A DNA stretch of 64,000 nt, from positions 2,606,501 through 2,670,500 of the forward strand of contig NZ_CP159402.1 in the NCBI RefSeq assembly GCF_040500525.1, read 5' to 3'. The notes beneath the pieces were generated by a model. That model had not been told where the DNA came from. It did not search any database and worked only from the letters and a program-made list of their open reading frames with translations. A program made the position numbers and the translations under genes. Positions 15,338 to 25,030 of this stretch are shown in pieces. Origin of the DNA: Azospirillum formosense. Lineage in GTDB: Bacteria; Pseudomonadota; Alphaproteobacteria; Azospirillales; Azospirillaceae. The first letter of the stretch is position 1. The number at the start of each line of letters is the position of its first letter.

Positions 15338-16507
15338 ATGCGTGTCCTCTTCCACGTCCAGCATCTGCTGGGCATCGGCCACGACCGGCGGGCCGCGCTG
15401 ATCGCCCGCGGGCTGGCCGAGGCCGGCGTGGCGGTGACGGTGCTGCGCGGCGGGCATCCGGTGCCGGGGATCGATTACGGCCCGGCGGCGGAGATCGTCC
15501 AGCTTCCCCCCGCCCGCGCCGCCGACAGCAGCTTCAAGACCCTGCTGGACGAGCAGGGCCGGCCCATCGACGACGCGTGGCGCGCCCGGCGCCGCGCCGC
15601 GGTTCTGGAGATCCACGACCGGTTGCGGCCCGACGCGCTGCTGGTCGAATCCTTCCCCTTCGGGCGCCGCGCCTTCCGGTTCGAGCTTCTGCCGCTTCTG
15701 GAGGCCGCCAAGGCCGGCGGGGCGGTCACCGCCGCGTCGGTGCGCGACATCCTGGTGACCAAGGCCAAGCCGGAGCGGCTGGAGGAAACCGTTTCGACGG
15801 TGGAACGGCTGTTCGACCATGTGCTGGTCCATGGCGACCCGGACCTGATCCCCTTCGCGGCGACCTTCCCCGCCGCGGCGCGGATCGCCGACCGCATCCG
15901 CTACACCGGTTATGTCGCGGCCCCGCAAGGCGATGACGGCAAGGGCGCCGACGGCGCCGGCGAGGTGATCGTGTCGGTGGGCGGCGGAGCGGTCGGCCTG
16001 CCGCTGCTGCGGGCGGCGCTGGCGGTGCGTGTGTCAACTCCCGTCGGACTTGACGCACCCTGGCGCCTGCTGGCCGGGCCGGACGTGCCGGAGGCGGAGG
16101 TCCGCGCGCTGGCCGCCGCGGCCCCGCCGGGCACCGTCGTGGAGCGGGCCCGCCCGGACTTCCCGGCCCTGCTCCGGCGCTGCCGCCTCTCGATCAGCCA
16201 GGCCGGCTACAACACCGTGCTCGACGTGCTGCAGGCCGGCTGCCGGGCGGTGGTCGTTCCCTTCGCCGCTGGCAGCGAGACGGAGCAGGCCACCCGCGCC
16301 CGCCTGCTGGAGAAGCGGGGCCGGCTGGCCGTGGTCGACGAAGCCACCCTGACCCCGGACACCCTGGCCGCGGGCGTGGCCAAGGCGCTCGCCCTGCCCC
16401 CGCCGCCCGCCATCCCGCTGCGTCTGGACGGCGCCGCCGCCACCGCCCGGCTGCTGCGGGAGGCGGTGGCCGACCGCCGGGGCGATCATCCGGACCACCG
16501 GCGCTAA
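15338..16507 (+). CDS. COG4671-type predicted glycosyltransferase, second copy
   Basis: A 389-residue protein from the ATG at 15338 (MRVLFHVQHLLGIGHDRRAALIARGLAEAG). It shares the GxGHxxR start and the C-terminal MurG-like segment LSISQAGYNTVLDVLQAGCRAVVVPFAAGSETEQ with the 410-residue protein at 10768. VLVHGDPDLIPF and IRYTGYVAAP are also family traits. The reading frame is open further upstream across the cNMP gene, but only this start agrees with the family. Its place directly after the exporter and cNMP genes suggests a shared pathway. Confidence 0.83.
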   Translation: MRVLFHVQHLLGIGHDRRAALIARGLAEAGVAVTVLRGGHPVPGIDYGPAAEIVQLPPARAADSSFKTLLDEQGRPIDDAWRARRRAAVLEIHDRLRPDALLVESFPFGRRAFRFELLPLLEAAKAGGAVTAASVRDILVTKAKPERLEETVSTVERLFDHVLVHGDPDLIPFAATFPAAARIADRIRYTGYVAAPQGDDGKGADGAGEVIVSVGGGAVGLPLLRAALAVRVSTPVGLDAPWRLLAGPDVPEAEVRALAAAAPPGTVVERARPDFPALLRRCRLSISQAGYNTVLDVLQAGCRAVVVPFAAGSETEQATRARLLEKRGRLAVVDEATLTPDTLAAGVAKALALPPPPAIPLRLDGAAATARLLREAVADRRGDHPDHRR

Positions 16508-16577
16508 GCCAATCAAGACGCTTGGATTTTTCCGGTGCGGGGGCCATGCTGATGACGGCCATTGCGCATGCTTTCTC

Positions 16578-16629
16578 AACCCTCTCCCACCTGGGGAGAG
16601 GGTGGCCCGGAGGGCCGGTGAGGGGGTTG
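16578..16629. repeat. GC-rich palindromic repeat, left member of an inverted pair
   Basis: CCCTCTCCCACCTGGGGAGA, then GGG, forms a stem, followed by a second palindrome (GGCCCGGAGGGCC) and GGTGAGGGGGTTG. Its right end is the inverse complement of the left end of the copy at 16658. It is of the same type as the elements at 7601 and 54203. Confidence 0.7.
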
Positions 16630-16657
16630 TGCGTGTGCCGGACATAACGACACGCGC

Positions 16658-16696
16658 AACCCCCTCACCCTAACCCTCTCCCCGGAGGGGAGAGGG
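16658..16696. repeat. GC-rich palindromic repeat, right member of an inverted pair
   Basis: CAACCCCCTCACCCTAACCC continues into CTCTCCCCGGAGGGGAGAG. Together with the left copy and the GTGCGTGTG/CACGCGCAA spacer arms it can fold into a long hairpin or cruciform. It ends 13 bases before the deacetylase start, so it may affect expression of the genes downstream. Confidence 0.7.
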
Positions 16697-16709
16697 AACA
16701 GAACCGACG

Positions 16710-17516
16710 ATGACCGTGACCGCCACCGCCCCTTCCGACAGCCCGCCGCGCGCCGGTTGGGACGCGCTGACCGCCGAGCTGGACGCCTGGGCCGCCGCCG
16801 GGCGCACCGCCGGCTTCTGGTGGCGCGACGACGACGCCGTGGCGCCGACGCCCGACCTCGACCGGATGATCGCCCTGTCGGTCGAGACCGGGGCGCCGCT
16901 GGCCCTGGCGGTCATTCCGGCGGGCGTCACGAACGCCCTCGCCCCCGTTGTCGACGCGGCCCCCGGCGTGACGGTGCTTCAGCACGGCTGGTCGCACACC
17001 GACCACGCTGCTCCCCCCGCGAAGAAGGCGGAGCTTGGCGCGGACCGGCCCGCCGCCGCCGTTCTGGCCGAGCTGGCCGAGGGGCGGAGCCGGCTGGAGC
17101 GCCTCTTCGGGCCGCGCGCCCTGCCCGTCCTGGTGCCGCCCTGGAACCGCATCGCGCCCGGCGTGGTGACCGGTTTGCCCGGCGCGGGCTTCGCCGGCCT
17201 GTCGGTGTTCGGGCCGCGACGTGTGTCAACCGTCAACATGATGTGTGTCAACACACACATCGACCCGGTGGCCTGGAAGGACGGCAAGCGCTTCCTCGGC
17301 GACGCGGAGTCGCTGGGCATGGCGGTCGCCCATCTGCGCGCCCGGCGGCTGGGCACGGTGGATGCGGCGGAGGCGACCGGCCTGCTGACCCATCATTTGG
17401 CGATGGACGGCGAAACCTGGGCCTTCACCGCGCGTTTCCTGACCGTGACCCGCCGCCATCCGGCGGCCCGCTGGCTATCCGCCGGCGACCTGTTCGCCGC
17501 AGAAGGACATCGCTGA
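16710..17516 (+). CDS. Polysaccharide deacetylase family protein
   Basis: A 268-residue NodB-like carbohydrate esterase (family 4 relative). The first motif FWWRDDDAV supplies the metal and catalytic Asp residues, HGWSHTDH gives the H-x3-H metal pair, VPPWNRI is the usual third motif, and LTHHLAMD the fourth. There is no signal peptide, so it would act in the cytoplasm, perhaps on a lipid-linked or nucleotide-linked sugar before export. It lies after two palindromic repeats and 3 bases before the next gene. The link to the upstream glycosyltransferases is by position. Confidence 0.85.
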   Translation: MTVTATAPSDSPPRAGWDALTAELDAWAAAGRTAGFWWRDDDAVAPTPDLDRMIALSVETGAPLALAVIPAGVTNALAPVVDAAPGVTVLQHGWSHTDHAAPPAKKAELGADRPAAAVLAELAEGRSRLERLFGPRALPVLVPPWNRIAPGVVTGLPGAGFAGLSVFGPRRVSTVNMMCVNTHIDPVAWKDGKRFLGDAESLGMAVAHLRARRLGTVDAAEATGLLTHHLAMDGETWAFTARFLTVTRRHPAARWLSAGDLFAAEGHR

Positions 17517-17519
17517 GAC

Positions 17520-18077
17520 ATGGCCGAGCTGCCCATGGCCCGACCCTCGACCGGGGAGACGCCGACCGTCGCGGAGATGCGCTACCCCGCCGGGGCGCTG
17601 GCCGGCGACTACGCGCGGGCCGGGGCGGGGCTGGCGCTGACGGTGCTGCCGCTGGCCTTCCTGCCCGTCATCCCCTGGATCGCCGTGCCGCTGGCGGCCT
17701 GCGCGCTGCTGTTCGCCGTCTTCGCGGCGCGCACCCTGCAGCGCCAATTGACCCGCATGACCATGGACGGCGAGGGGCTGCGGGCCGACGGGCCGCTGGG
17801 CGGCGCCATCCGCTGGGACGCGCTGTCCGGGTTGAGGCTGCGCTACTACGCGACCAGGCGGGGGCGCGACGACGGCTGGATGCAGGCGGCGCTGTCCGGC
17901 GGCGGCACGACCCTCCGCTTCGACAGCAACCTGGAGGGCTTCGACGCGGTGATCGAACAGGCCGCCCTCGCCGCCGGGCGCAACGGCGTGGCGCTGAGCC
18001 CGGTGACGGTGGACAACCTGATCGCCCTGGGCATCGAGCCGCCGGAGGACCCCAACGAAAAGAGGCCGGCGCCATGA
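17520..18077 (+). CDS. Conserved membrane protein with two transmembrane segments
   Basis: A 185-residue protein of unknown function. Two adjacent hydrophobic helices lie at about residues 33-70 ([36 protein letters not shown]), followed by a soluble domain with [33 protein letters not shown] and [13 protein letters not shown]. This layout resembles small membrane-anchored bacterial PH-like domain proteins, but the assignment is tentative. It is squeezed between the deacetylase (3-base gap) and the peptide-transport ATPase (4-base overlap), so it belongs to the same transcript. Confidence 0.7.
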   Translation: MAELPMARPSTGETPTVAEMRYPAGALAGDYARAGAGLALTVLPLAFLPVIPWIAVPLAACALLFAVFAARTLQRQLTRMTMDGEGLRADGPLGGAIRWDALSGLRLRYYATRRGRDDGWMQAALSGGGTTLRFDSNLEGFDAVIEQAALAAGRNGVALSPVTVDNLIALGIEPPEDPNEKRPAP

Positions 18078-19984
18078 GCCGCACGCTGCTCCGGGTGGAG
18101 GACCTGAAGGTCGATTTCCAGGTGCCGGGCGGCGTGGTCCACGCGGTGCGCGGCGTGTCCTTCCGGGTGCGGGCGGGGTCCACCGTCGCCCTGGTCGGCG
18201 AATCCGGGTCGGGCAAGTCGGTGGCGGCGCAGTCGATCCTGCGCATCCTGCCCCGCAACGCCGTCATCGCGGACGGAAGAATCCTGTTCGACGACGGGCT
18301 GGTCAACGACGGCGCCGGCCCCGTCGACATCGCCGGGCTGAAGGCCGACGGCACGGCGATGCGGGCGCTGCGCGGCGGCCGCATCTCGATCATCTTCCAG
18401 GAGCCGATGACCTCGCTGTCGCCTCTGCACACGGTGGGCGACCAGGTGGGCGAGGCGGTGCGGCTGCACCAGCGGGTGACCGCCCGGCAGGCCCGCGCCC
18501 AGGCCGAGGACATGCTGCGCCGGGTGCGCTTCCCCGACCCGAAGCGGGCGCTGGACACCTACCCGTTCGAGCTGTCGGGCGGCCTGCGCCAGCGCGCGAT
18601 GATCGCCATGGCGCTGGTCTGCCGCCCCGCCCTGCTGATCGCCGACGAGCCGACGACCGCGCTGGACGTCACCATCCAGGCGCAGATCCTGAAGCTGATC
18701 AAGGACCTCCAGGCCGATCTCGGGATGGCCGTCCTGCTCATCACCCACGACCTGGGGGTGGTCGCCAACCTCGCCGACGAGGTGGTGGTGATGCACCGCG
18801 GGCGGATCATGGAATCCGGCACGCGCGAGGACATCTTCGCCGACCCCCGCCACCCCTATCTGAAGGCGCTGCTGCGCGCCGTTCCGCGCTTCCACATGGC
18901 GCCGGGGGAACGGCTGGTGCCGATCCGCTCCATCGCGATCGGGGGCACCTCGCAGGGCGGCAGCCTGCTGGAGAAGGACCACCAGCCCTGGCCGCCCGGC
19001 GCCGACGCGGCGGGGCCGCTGCTGGCGGTGGAGGGGGTGCGCAAGCGCTACGGCGCGCGCAAGGCCGGCTGGTTCGGCGCCAAGGCCGGGGCCGGCACGC
19101 TGGCGGTGGACGATGTCAGCTTCGCCATCGCGCGCGGCGAATGCGTCGGGCTGGTCGGCGAGTCGGGCTGCGGCAAGACCACCCTGTCGAAGATCCTGAT
19201 GCGCGCCCTGACCCCGGACCAGGGCAGTGTGCGCTTCAACGACCATGGCCGGATCGTCGACGTGCTGGGGCTGGAGGGCGCCGCGCTCATCGCCTTCCGC
19301 CGCAAGGTGCAGTTCGTCTTCCAGGACCCCTTCGGTTCCCTGAACCCGCGGATGACCGTCTTCGACATCATTGAAGAACCGCTGGTCATCCACGGCATCG
19401 GCGACGAGGCGGAGCGTGCCGCGCGGGTGAAGGAGCTGATGGGGCTGGTCGGGCTGGACGCGCGGCATCTGCGCCGCTACCCGCACAGCTTCTCCGGCGG
19501 CCAGCGCCAGCGCATCGGCATCGCCCGCGCGCTGGCCCTGCAGCCCGAGCTTCTGCTGCTCGACGAGCCGGTGTCGGCCCTCGACGTGTCGATCCAGGCG
19601 CAGGTGCTGAACCTTCTGAAGGATTTGAAGGAACGGTTTGGCCTGACCTACCTGTTCGTCAGCCACAATCTGGCGGTGGTGGATTACATGGCCGACCGCA
19701 TCCTGGTGATGTGCCGCGGCCGGATCGTCGAATCCGCCCCGCGCGAGGCGCTGTTCCGCAACCCGGTCCACCCCTACACCCGCGCCCTGCTGGCCGCCGT
19801 GCCGGAGCCGGACCCCAGCCGCCCGCTGTCCCTGACCGACCTGGAGGAGGGCCGCGCCTCCGACCCCGCGCGCTGGCCCGCCCCCTTCACCATCGACGAC
19901 GACCACCAGCCCCATCTGGTCGATCTCGGCGGCGGCCATTGCGTGCGCGCCGACGCCGCCGTCCGCGTGCGGGAGGTGGCGTGA
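18074..19984 (+). CDS. Oligopeptide ABC importer, fused double ATPase (YejF-like)
   Basis: Two complete ABC ATPase domains in 636 residues. Domain 1 has GESGSGKS, the signature LSGGLRQR and DEPTTALD; domain 2 has [17 protein letters not shown] and DEPVSALD. Both carry the C-terminal [16 protein letters not shown] block of dipeptide/oligopeptide transport ATPases. All catalytic residues are present, in contrast to the exporter at 12194. The ATG at 18074 overlaps the preceding stop by four bases. With the binding protein and two permeases downstream it forms a Yej/microcin-C-type peptide importer; the exact ligand is unknown. Confidence 0.93.
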   Translation: MSRTLLRVEDLKVDFQVPGGVVHAVRGVSFRVRAGSTVALVGESGSGKSVAAQSILRILPRNAVIADGRILFDDGLVNDGAGPVDIAGLKADGTAMRALRGGRISIIFQEPMTSLSPLHTVGDQVGEAVRLHQRVTARQARAQAEDMLRRVRFPDPKRALDTYPFELSGGLRQRAMIAMALVCRPALLIADEPTTALDVTIQAQILKLIKDLQADLGMAVLLITHDLGVVANLADEVVVMHRGRIMESGTREDIFADPRHPYLKALLRAVPRFHMAPGERLVPIRSIAIGGTSQGGSLLEKDHQPWPPGADAAGPLLAVEGVRKRYGARKAGWFGAKAGAGTLAVDDVSFAIARGECVGLVGESGCGKTTLSKILMRALTPDQGSVRFNDHGRIVDVLGLEGAALIAFRRKVQFVFQDPFGSLNPRMTVFDIIEEPLVIHGIGDEAERAARVKELMGLVGLDARHLRRYPHSFSGGQRQRIGIARALALQPELLLLDEPVSALDVSIQAQVLNLLKDLKERFGLTYLFVSHNLAVVDYMADRILVMCRGRIVESAPREALFRNPVHPYTRALLAAVPEPDPSRPLSLTDLEEGRASDPARWPAPFTIDDDHQPHLVDLGGGHCVRADAAVRVREVA

Positions 19985-21876
19985 TGAGGCTGGCCCGCCC
20001 CGCCCTGCTCCTTCTCGCCTTCCTGGGGCTCAGCGCCTTCGACGCCGTCGAGACGCCGATGCTGGCGAACGCGGTCGACGCCGGGTCGCTGCCGCCGGTG
20101 GAGAAGCGGCTGCCGCTCACCCCGCTGGTCGAGCCGATGGACCGGCCGTGGCAATCACCGGGGCGCCATGGCGGCGACCTGCGCCTGCTGATGGCGCGGA
20201 CCAAGGACACGCGGCTGATCTACGTCTACAGCTACGCCCGGCTGGTCGCGCTGACCCCGGACCTGCGCATCGTGCCCGACATCCTGGAGCGGGTGGACGT
20301 CGAGCAAGGGCGGATCTTCACCTTCACGCTGCGCCGCGGCCACCGCTGGTCGGACGGCCATCCCTTCACGGCCGAGGACTTCCGCTACTGGTGGGAGGAC
20401 ATGGCCAACAACCCCAAGCGCTCCCCCGGCGGGCCGCCGCCGGAGATGATGGTGGCCGGGGAGGCGCCCAAGTTCGAGGTGCTGGACGCCGCCGCGGTGC
20501 GCTACACCTGGACCCGCCCCAACCCCTTCTTCCTGCCGATGCTGGCCGGGGCCAAGCCGGTGGAGATCTACGCCCCCGCCCATTACCTGCGGCGCTTCCA
20601 CCCCCGCTTCACCGAGCCGCTGGAGCTGAAGCAGCGCGTGGAGGCGGAGCGGCAGAAAAGCTGGCAGCAGCTCCACAACCGCAAGGACAATCTGACCGAG
20701 TTCGACAACCCGGACCTGCCGACCCTGCAGCCCTGGGTGCCGACGACCGCTCCGCCCGCGGAACGATTCATCTTCGTAAGGAACCCCTATTTCCATCGGG
20801 TGGACCCGGCGGGGCGGCAGCTGCCCTACATCGACCGGATCATCATGACGGTGGCCGACGCCAAGATCATCCCCGCCAAGACGGGGGCGGGCGAGAGCGA
20901 CCTCCAGGCGCGCTACCTGCGGTTCGACAACTACACCTTCCTGAAGCAGGGGGCGAAGCGCAACGACCAACGGGTGACGCTGTGGCGCACCGGCATCGGG
21001 GCGCAGATGGCGCTGTTCCCCAACCTGAACTGCAACGACCCGGTGTGGCGCGCGCTGAACCGCGACGTGCGCTACCGCCGCGCCCTGTCGCTGGCCATCG
21101 ACCGCGAGGAGATGAACCAGGTCATCTATTACGGCCTCGCCATCCCGACCAACAACACGGTGTTGGAGGTCTCGCCGCTCTGGACGCCGGCCTACCGAGA
21201 CCGCTGGGCGCAGTTCGACGTGAAGCAGGCCAACCGGCTGCTCGACGAGATCGGCCTGACCGAACGCGACGTCAACGGCGTCCGCCTGCTGCCCGACGGC
21301 CGCCCGCTGGAGATCGTGGTGGAGACCGCCGGGGAGAGCACGGAGGAGACCGACGCGCTGGAGCTGATCGCCGATGGCTGGCGGCGCGTCGGGGCGCGGC
21401 TCTACATCCGCTCCTCGCAGCTCGACGTGTTCCGCAACCGCATCTTCGCCGGCGACACCTGCATGTCCATCGCGCGCGGGCTGGACAACGCCATCGCCAC
21501 CGCCGACATGAGCCCGGCCGAGCTGGTGCCGGTCGACCAGGCCAAGTACCAGTGGCCCAAATGGGGCCAGTTCTTCCAGACCATGGGCAAGGACGGCGAG
21601 CGCCCCGACATGCCCGAGGCGCGCGACCTGCTGGAGGCCTTCCGCGCCTGGCGCGACGCGCCGGACGAGGCGGGGCGGGCGGCGGCCTGGACGCGCATCC
21701 TGACGCTCAACGCCGAGCAGGTCTTCACCATCGGAACGGTGGCCGGGGTGCCGCAGCCGGTGGTGGCGCGCCGCACCCTGCGCAACGTGCCTGAGGAGGG
21801 TCTGTTCAACTACGACCCCGGGGCGCATTTCGGGCTGTACCGGCCCGACGGCTTCTGGTTCGACGGAAAGGGGTGA
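19984..21876 (+). CDS. Oligopeptide ABC importer, periplasmic substrate-binding protein
   Basis: A 630-residue class C (SBP family 5) binding protein. It has a hydrophobic signal sequence ([22 protein letters not shown]) and typical family segments such as FTFTLRRGHRWSDGHPFTAEDFRYWWEDM, RYRRALSLAIDREEMNQVIYYGLA and NRLLDEIGLTERD. It starts within the stop codon of the ATPase gene (1-base overlap). The large size and the WWEDM segment resemble YejA-like binding proteins that take up oligopeptides or peptide-nucleotide compounds. The ligand is not predictable here. Confidence 0.9.
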   Translation: MRLARPALLLLAFLGLSAFDAVETPMLANAVDAGSLPPVEKRLPLTPLVEPMDRPWQSPGRHGGDLRLLMARTKDTRLIYVYSYARLVALTPDLRIVPDILERVDVEQGRIFTFTLRRGHRWSDGHPFTAEDFRYWWEDMANNPKRSPGGPPPEMMVAGEAPKFEVLDAAAVRYTWTRPNPFFLPMLAGAKPVEIYAPAHYLRRFHPRFTEPLELKQRVEAERQKSWQQLHNRKDNLTEFDNPDLPTLQPWVPTTAPPAERFIFVRNPYFHRVDPAGRQLPYIDRIIMTVADAKIIPAKTGAGESDLQARYLRFDNYTFLKQGAKRNDQRVTLWRTGIGAQMALFPNLNCNDPVWRALNRDVRYRRALSLAIDREEMNQVIYYGLAIPTNNTVLEVSPLWTPAYRDRWAQFDVKQANRLLDEIGLTERDVNGVRLLPDGRPLEIVVETAGESTEETDALELIADGWRRVGARLYIRSSQLDVFRNRIFAGDTCMSIARGLDNAIATADMSPAELVPVDQAKYQWPKWGQFFQTMGKDGERPDMPEARDLLEAFRAWRDAPDEAGRAAAWTRILTLNAEQVFTIGTVAGVPQPVVARRTLRNVPEEGLFNYDPGAHFGLYRPDGFWFDGKG

Positions 21877-21880
21877 GGCC

Positions 21881-22879
21881 ATGCTGGGCTACGTGATCCG
21901 CCGCATCCTCATCATGATCCCGACGCTGCTGGCGATCAGCGTCATCACCTTCGTCATCATCCAGCTTCCCCCCGGCGACTATCTGACCACGCTGGTCAAC
22001 GAGATGCAGAGCCGGGGCGAGAGCATGGACCAGGGCCGGCTGGCCATGCTGCGCGAGACCTACGGGCTCGACCGGCCGATGCACGAGCAGTACGCGCTGT
22101 GGCTGGCCGGCATGCTGCGCGGCGACTTCGGCTATTCCTTCGAATACAACCTGCCGGTATCGGACGTGGTGGGCGACCGGCTGTCGCTGACCGCCATCGT
22201 GTCCTTCGCCACCATCCTGTTCATCTGGGTGGTGTCCTTCCCCATCGGCATCTATTCGGCGACGCGGCAGTACAGCCTGGGCGACTACGTCCTGACCTTC
22301 CTCGGCTTCCTGGGGCTGGCGACGCCCAGCTTCCTGCTGGCGCTGGTCATGCTGTATTTCGCCAACGTGTGGTTCGGCACCTCGATCGGCGGGCTGATGG
22401 ACCCGCGCTACATCGGCCAGCCCTGGAGCTGGGCCAAGGCGATGAGCGTGTTCGAGCACATGTGGATTCCGGTGATCGTCATCGGCACCGCCGGCACCGC
22501 CGCGATGATCCGCCGCCTGCGCGCCAACCTGCTGGACGAGCTGCACAAGCCCTACGTCGTCACCGCGCGGGCCAAGGGCCTGCCGCCGGGCCGGGCGCTG
22601 GTGAAATACCCGCTGCGGGTGGCGCTGAACCCCTTCGTGTCGGACATCGGCAATCTGCTGCCGCAGGTCGTCTCCGGCGCCGCCATCGTGTCGGTGGTGA
22701 TGTCGCTGCCGACGACGGGGCCGATGCTGCTCCAGGCGCTGCGCAGCCAGGACATGTATCTGGCCGGCTCCTTCCTGATGTTCCTGGCGGTGCTGACGGT
22801 GATCGGCGTCTTCCTGTCCGATCTGGCTCTGGCCGCGCTCGACCCGCGCATCCGCCTGAGCGGGGGAGCCAGCCGATGA
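21881..22879 (+). CDS. Oligopeptide ABC importer, inner-membrane permease 1 (YejB/DppB-like)
   Basis: A 332-residue BPD-type permease. It starts LGYVIRRILIMIPTLLAISVITFVIIQLPPGDYL, the typical DppB/YejB first helix, followed by the LRETYGLDRPMHEQY loop and more helices. The coupling motif is VTARAKGLPPGRALVKYPLRVALNPFVS (EAA-like). The start lies 4 bases after the binding-protein stop with GGAAAGGGG as ribosome site. It pairs with the downstream permease to form the membrane pore. Confidence 0.93.
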   Translation: MLGYVIRRILIMIPTLLAISVITFVIIQLPPGDYLTTLVNEMQSRGESMDQGRLAMLRETYGLDRPMHEQYALWLAGMLRGDFGYSFEYNLPVSDVVGDRLSLTAIVSFATILFIWVVSFPIGIYSATRQYSLGDYVLTFLGFLGLATPSFLLALVMLYFANVWFGTSIGGLMDPRYIGQPWSWAKAMSVFEHMWIPVIVIGTAGTAAMIRRLRANLLDELHKPYVVTARAKGLPPGRALVKYPLRVALNPFVSDIGNLLPQVVSGAAIVSVVMSLPTTGPMLLQALRSQDMYLAGSFLMFLAVLTVIGVFLSDLALAALDPRIRLSGGASR

Positions 22880-24060
22880 GCGCCACCCTGCCCCACACTC
22901 CCTTGGCCAACACCCCCCTGCCCCACACCGTCGACACCGCCCCCTGGGACCCCGACGAGGTCGAGCGGCTGTCGCCGGAGCAAGAGCGCTTCACCACCGC
23001 CTCGCAATGGCGGATGGTCTGGTGGAAGCTGCGGCGGCACAAGCTGGCGGTGGCCTCGGGGATCGTGCTGCTGCTGCTCTACGCCTCGACCCTGGTCAGC
23101 GAGGTCCTGGCCCCCTACGCGGTGGACAGCCGCAACTCCCACTTCATCCACGCCCCGCCGCAGTCCGTGCACCTGTTCCACGAGGGGCAGTTCGTCGGCC
23201 CCTTCGTCTACGGCTACCGCTACCACCTGGACATGGAAATCCTGAAGCGGGAGTACACGCCGGACCCCACGAAGGTGGAGCCGATCCGCTTCTTCTGCCG
23301 TGGCGATCGCTACGAGTTCTGGGGGCTGGTGGAGAGCGACTGGCACCTCGCCTGCCCGGCCGAGGGCGGGACGCTGTTCCTGATGGGCACCGACCGGCTG
23401 GGGCGGGACCTGCTGTCGCGGATGATCTACGGGACGCGCATCTCGCTGACCATCGGGCTGATCGGCGTCGCGGTCAGCTTCGTGCTGGGGATCGTCATCG
23501 GCGGCGTCGCCGGCTATTACGGCGGCTGGGTGGACAACCTGATCCAGCGGCTGATCGAGATCATCCGCTCCTTCCCCGAGCTGCCGCTGTGGATGGCCCT
23601 GTCCGCAGCATTGCCCGTCACCTGGAACCCGATCTTCATCTATTTCGGGATCACGGTGATCCTGGGCCTTCTGGAATGGACGGGACTCGCCCGCGCCGTG
23701 CGGTCAAAGCTGCTGGCCCTGCGCGAGGAGGACTTCACCACCGCCGCCCAGCTGATGGGCGCCAGCCCGGCGCGCATCATCGGCCGCCACCTGCTGCCCA
23801 GCTTCATGAGCCACCTGATCGCCTCGGCGACGCTGGCCATCCCCGGCATGATCCTGGGCGAGACGGCGCTGAGCTTCCTCGGCCTCGGCCTGCGCCCGCC
23901 GATCACCAGCTGGGGGGTGCTGCTGACCGAGGCGCAGAACATCAACGTGGTGGCGCTGTACCCCTGGCTGATGCTGCCGGTGCTGCCGGTGATCGTGACC
24001 GTGCTGAGCTTCAACTTCCTCGGCGACGGCCTGCGCGACGCGGCGGACCCGTATCGGTAA
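22876..24060 (+). CDS. Oligopeptide ABC importer, inner-membrane permease 2 (YejE/DppC-like)
   Basis: A 394-residue permease starting at the ATG at 22876, which overlaps the previous stop by four bases. A hydrophilic N-terminus of about 50 residues precedes the first helix (LAVASGIVLLLLYASTLVSEVLAPYA). Then comes a long periplasmic loop of about 90 residues typical of YejE, the entry motif LMGTDRLGRDLLSRMIYGTRISL, and the EAA loop TTAAQLMGASPARIIGRHLLPSF. It is the last gene of the importer operon and ends 3 bases before the convergent DUF882 gene. Confidence 0.92.
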   Translation: MSATLPHTPLANTPLPHTVDTAPWDPDEVERLSPEQERFTTASQWRMVWWKLRRHKLAVASGIVLLLLYASTLVSEVLAPYAVDSRNSHFIHAPPQSVHLFHEGQFVGPFVYGYRYHLDMEILKREYTPDPTKVEPIRFFCRGDRYEFWGLVESDWHLACPAEGGTLFLMGTDRLGRDLLSRMIYGTRISLTIGLIGVAVSFVLGIVIGGVAGYYGGWVDNLIQRLIEIIRSFPELPLWMALSAALPVTWNPIFIYFGITVILGLLEWTGLARAVRSKLLALREEDFTTAAQLMGASPARIIGRHLLPSFMSHLIASATLAIPGMILGETALSFLGLGLRPPITSWGVLLTEAQNINVVALYPWLMLPVLPVIVTVLSFNFLGDGLRDAADPYR

Positions 24061-24063
24061 GCC

Positions 24064-24870
24064 TCAGGGCTTCTTCTTCGCCGCGGGCTCCGGCTGCTCC
24101 TTGAGGGAGGCCAGCACCATGCGGACGCGGGCGAGGTCGCCGTCGCCGCCCTTCGCCGGGGCGGAAGCGGGCGCGGCCTTGGCCGGAGGGCGCTTCGGCG
24201 GGACGGGCTCCGCCGCCGCGACCTGGGTCCGGGGAGCGGGCTTCGCGGCGACCGCCTTGCCTGACGCGGCCTTGGCGGGGGTCGCCCTGGCCTCCAGGAT
24301 GCGGGGGTCGCCGCCCTTCGGGCTCCAGGTGCGGACCGGGCCGGTGTCGACATGGACATGGCCGGTGTGGGGGTAGAGCGCGTAGCCGCCGCGCTGCAGG
24401 GCCGCGGCCTCTTCGGCGAGGCGGCGGGGCGGGACGCCGGGGATGGCGATGTCGGCGGCCTGCCCGCGCAGATGATAGCTGTTTTCCGCCACGTTCGGGT
24501 TGCTGCGCGCCAGCGCCACGTTGGTCAGCGGCGAGCGGTAGCCCGAGGTGATGTGGACCGGCGTGTCGGGGCCGGCGCCGCAGCGGTCCCTCAGGTCAGC
24601 CAGAAGCTCCACCAAGGTGGGATCGACGGGCACCGTCTCGCCGGTGCGGCGGTCGCGGAACAGTGTGGCGATGCGGTCCAGGGCCTGCGGGTCATAGCCG
24701 TCGGCGCGGCGGTAGGTGACGCTGACCGTCTCGCCGCTGGCGGGGTGGTGCAGGACGATCGAGCGGGGGCCGCCGTCCAGCGAGGCCTGGGGACCCGGAG
24801 TGGAAGCGCAGCCGGCGAGCGTTCCGCCGGCGAGCAGGCCCAGCAACGATAAGCGCAGAAGATGCCGCAT
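24064..24870 (-). CDS. DUF882 / peptidase M15-like lipoprotein
   Basis: A 268-residue lipoprotein; the lipobox LAGC puts the acylated Cys at about residue 21. The M15_3/DUF882 domain has HITSGYRSPLTN, ENSYHLRGQAADIAI and the metal-site motif GHVHVDTG, so a zinc-dependent peptidoglycan hydrolase or a closely related murein-binding protein is likely. The last 80 residues are Ala/Lys/Pro-rich (AKAASGKAVAAKPAPR...) and probably a flexible linker. It is monocistronic and convergent with the importer operon. Confidence 0.87.
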   Translation of the reverse strand: MRHLLRLSLLGLLAGGTLAGCASTPGPQASLDGGPRSIVLHHPASGETVSVTYRRADGYDPQALDRIATLFRDRRTGETVPVDPTLVELLADLRDRCGAGPDTPVHITSGYRSPLTNVALARSNPNVAENSYHLRGQAADIAIPGVPPRRLAEEAAALQRGGYALYPHTGHVHVDTGPVRTWSPKGGDPRILEARATPAKAASGKAVAAKPAPRTQVAAAEPVPPKRPPAKAAPASAPAKGGDGDLARVRMVLASLKEQPEPAAKKKP

Positions 24871-25030
24871 GCGTCTCCCCAGAGTTCTCTCTGCGGTTGC
24901 AGGCGGTTTTCATACCATAATTGTCACACGATCCGGCAGTGACAACGGGCCACGGGGCGCGAACGGAGGCTTGGCCGTGTCCTCGGCGCATCACTGTCCA
25001 ACGGGATAGTTGCCAATAAGAGGGGCCAAG

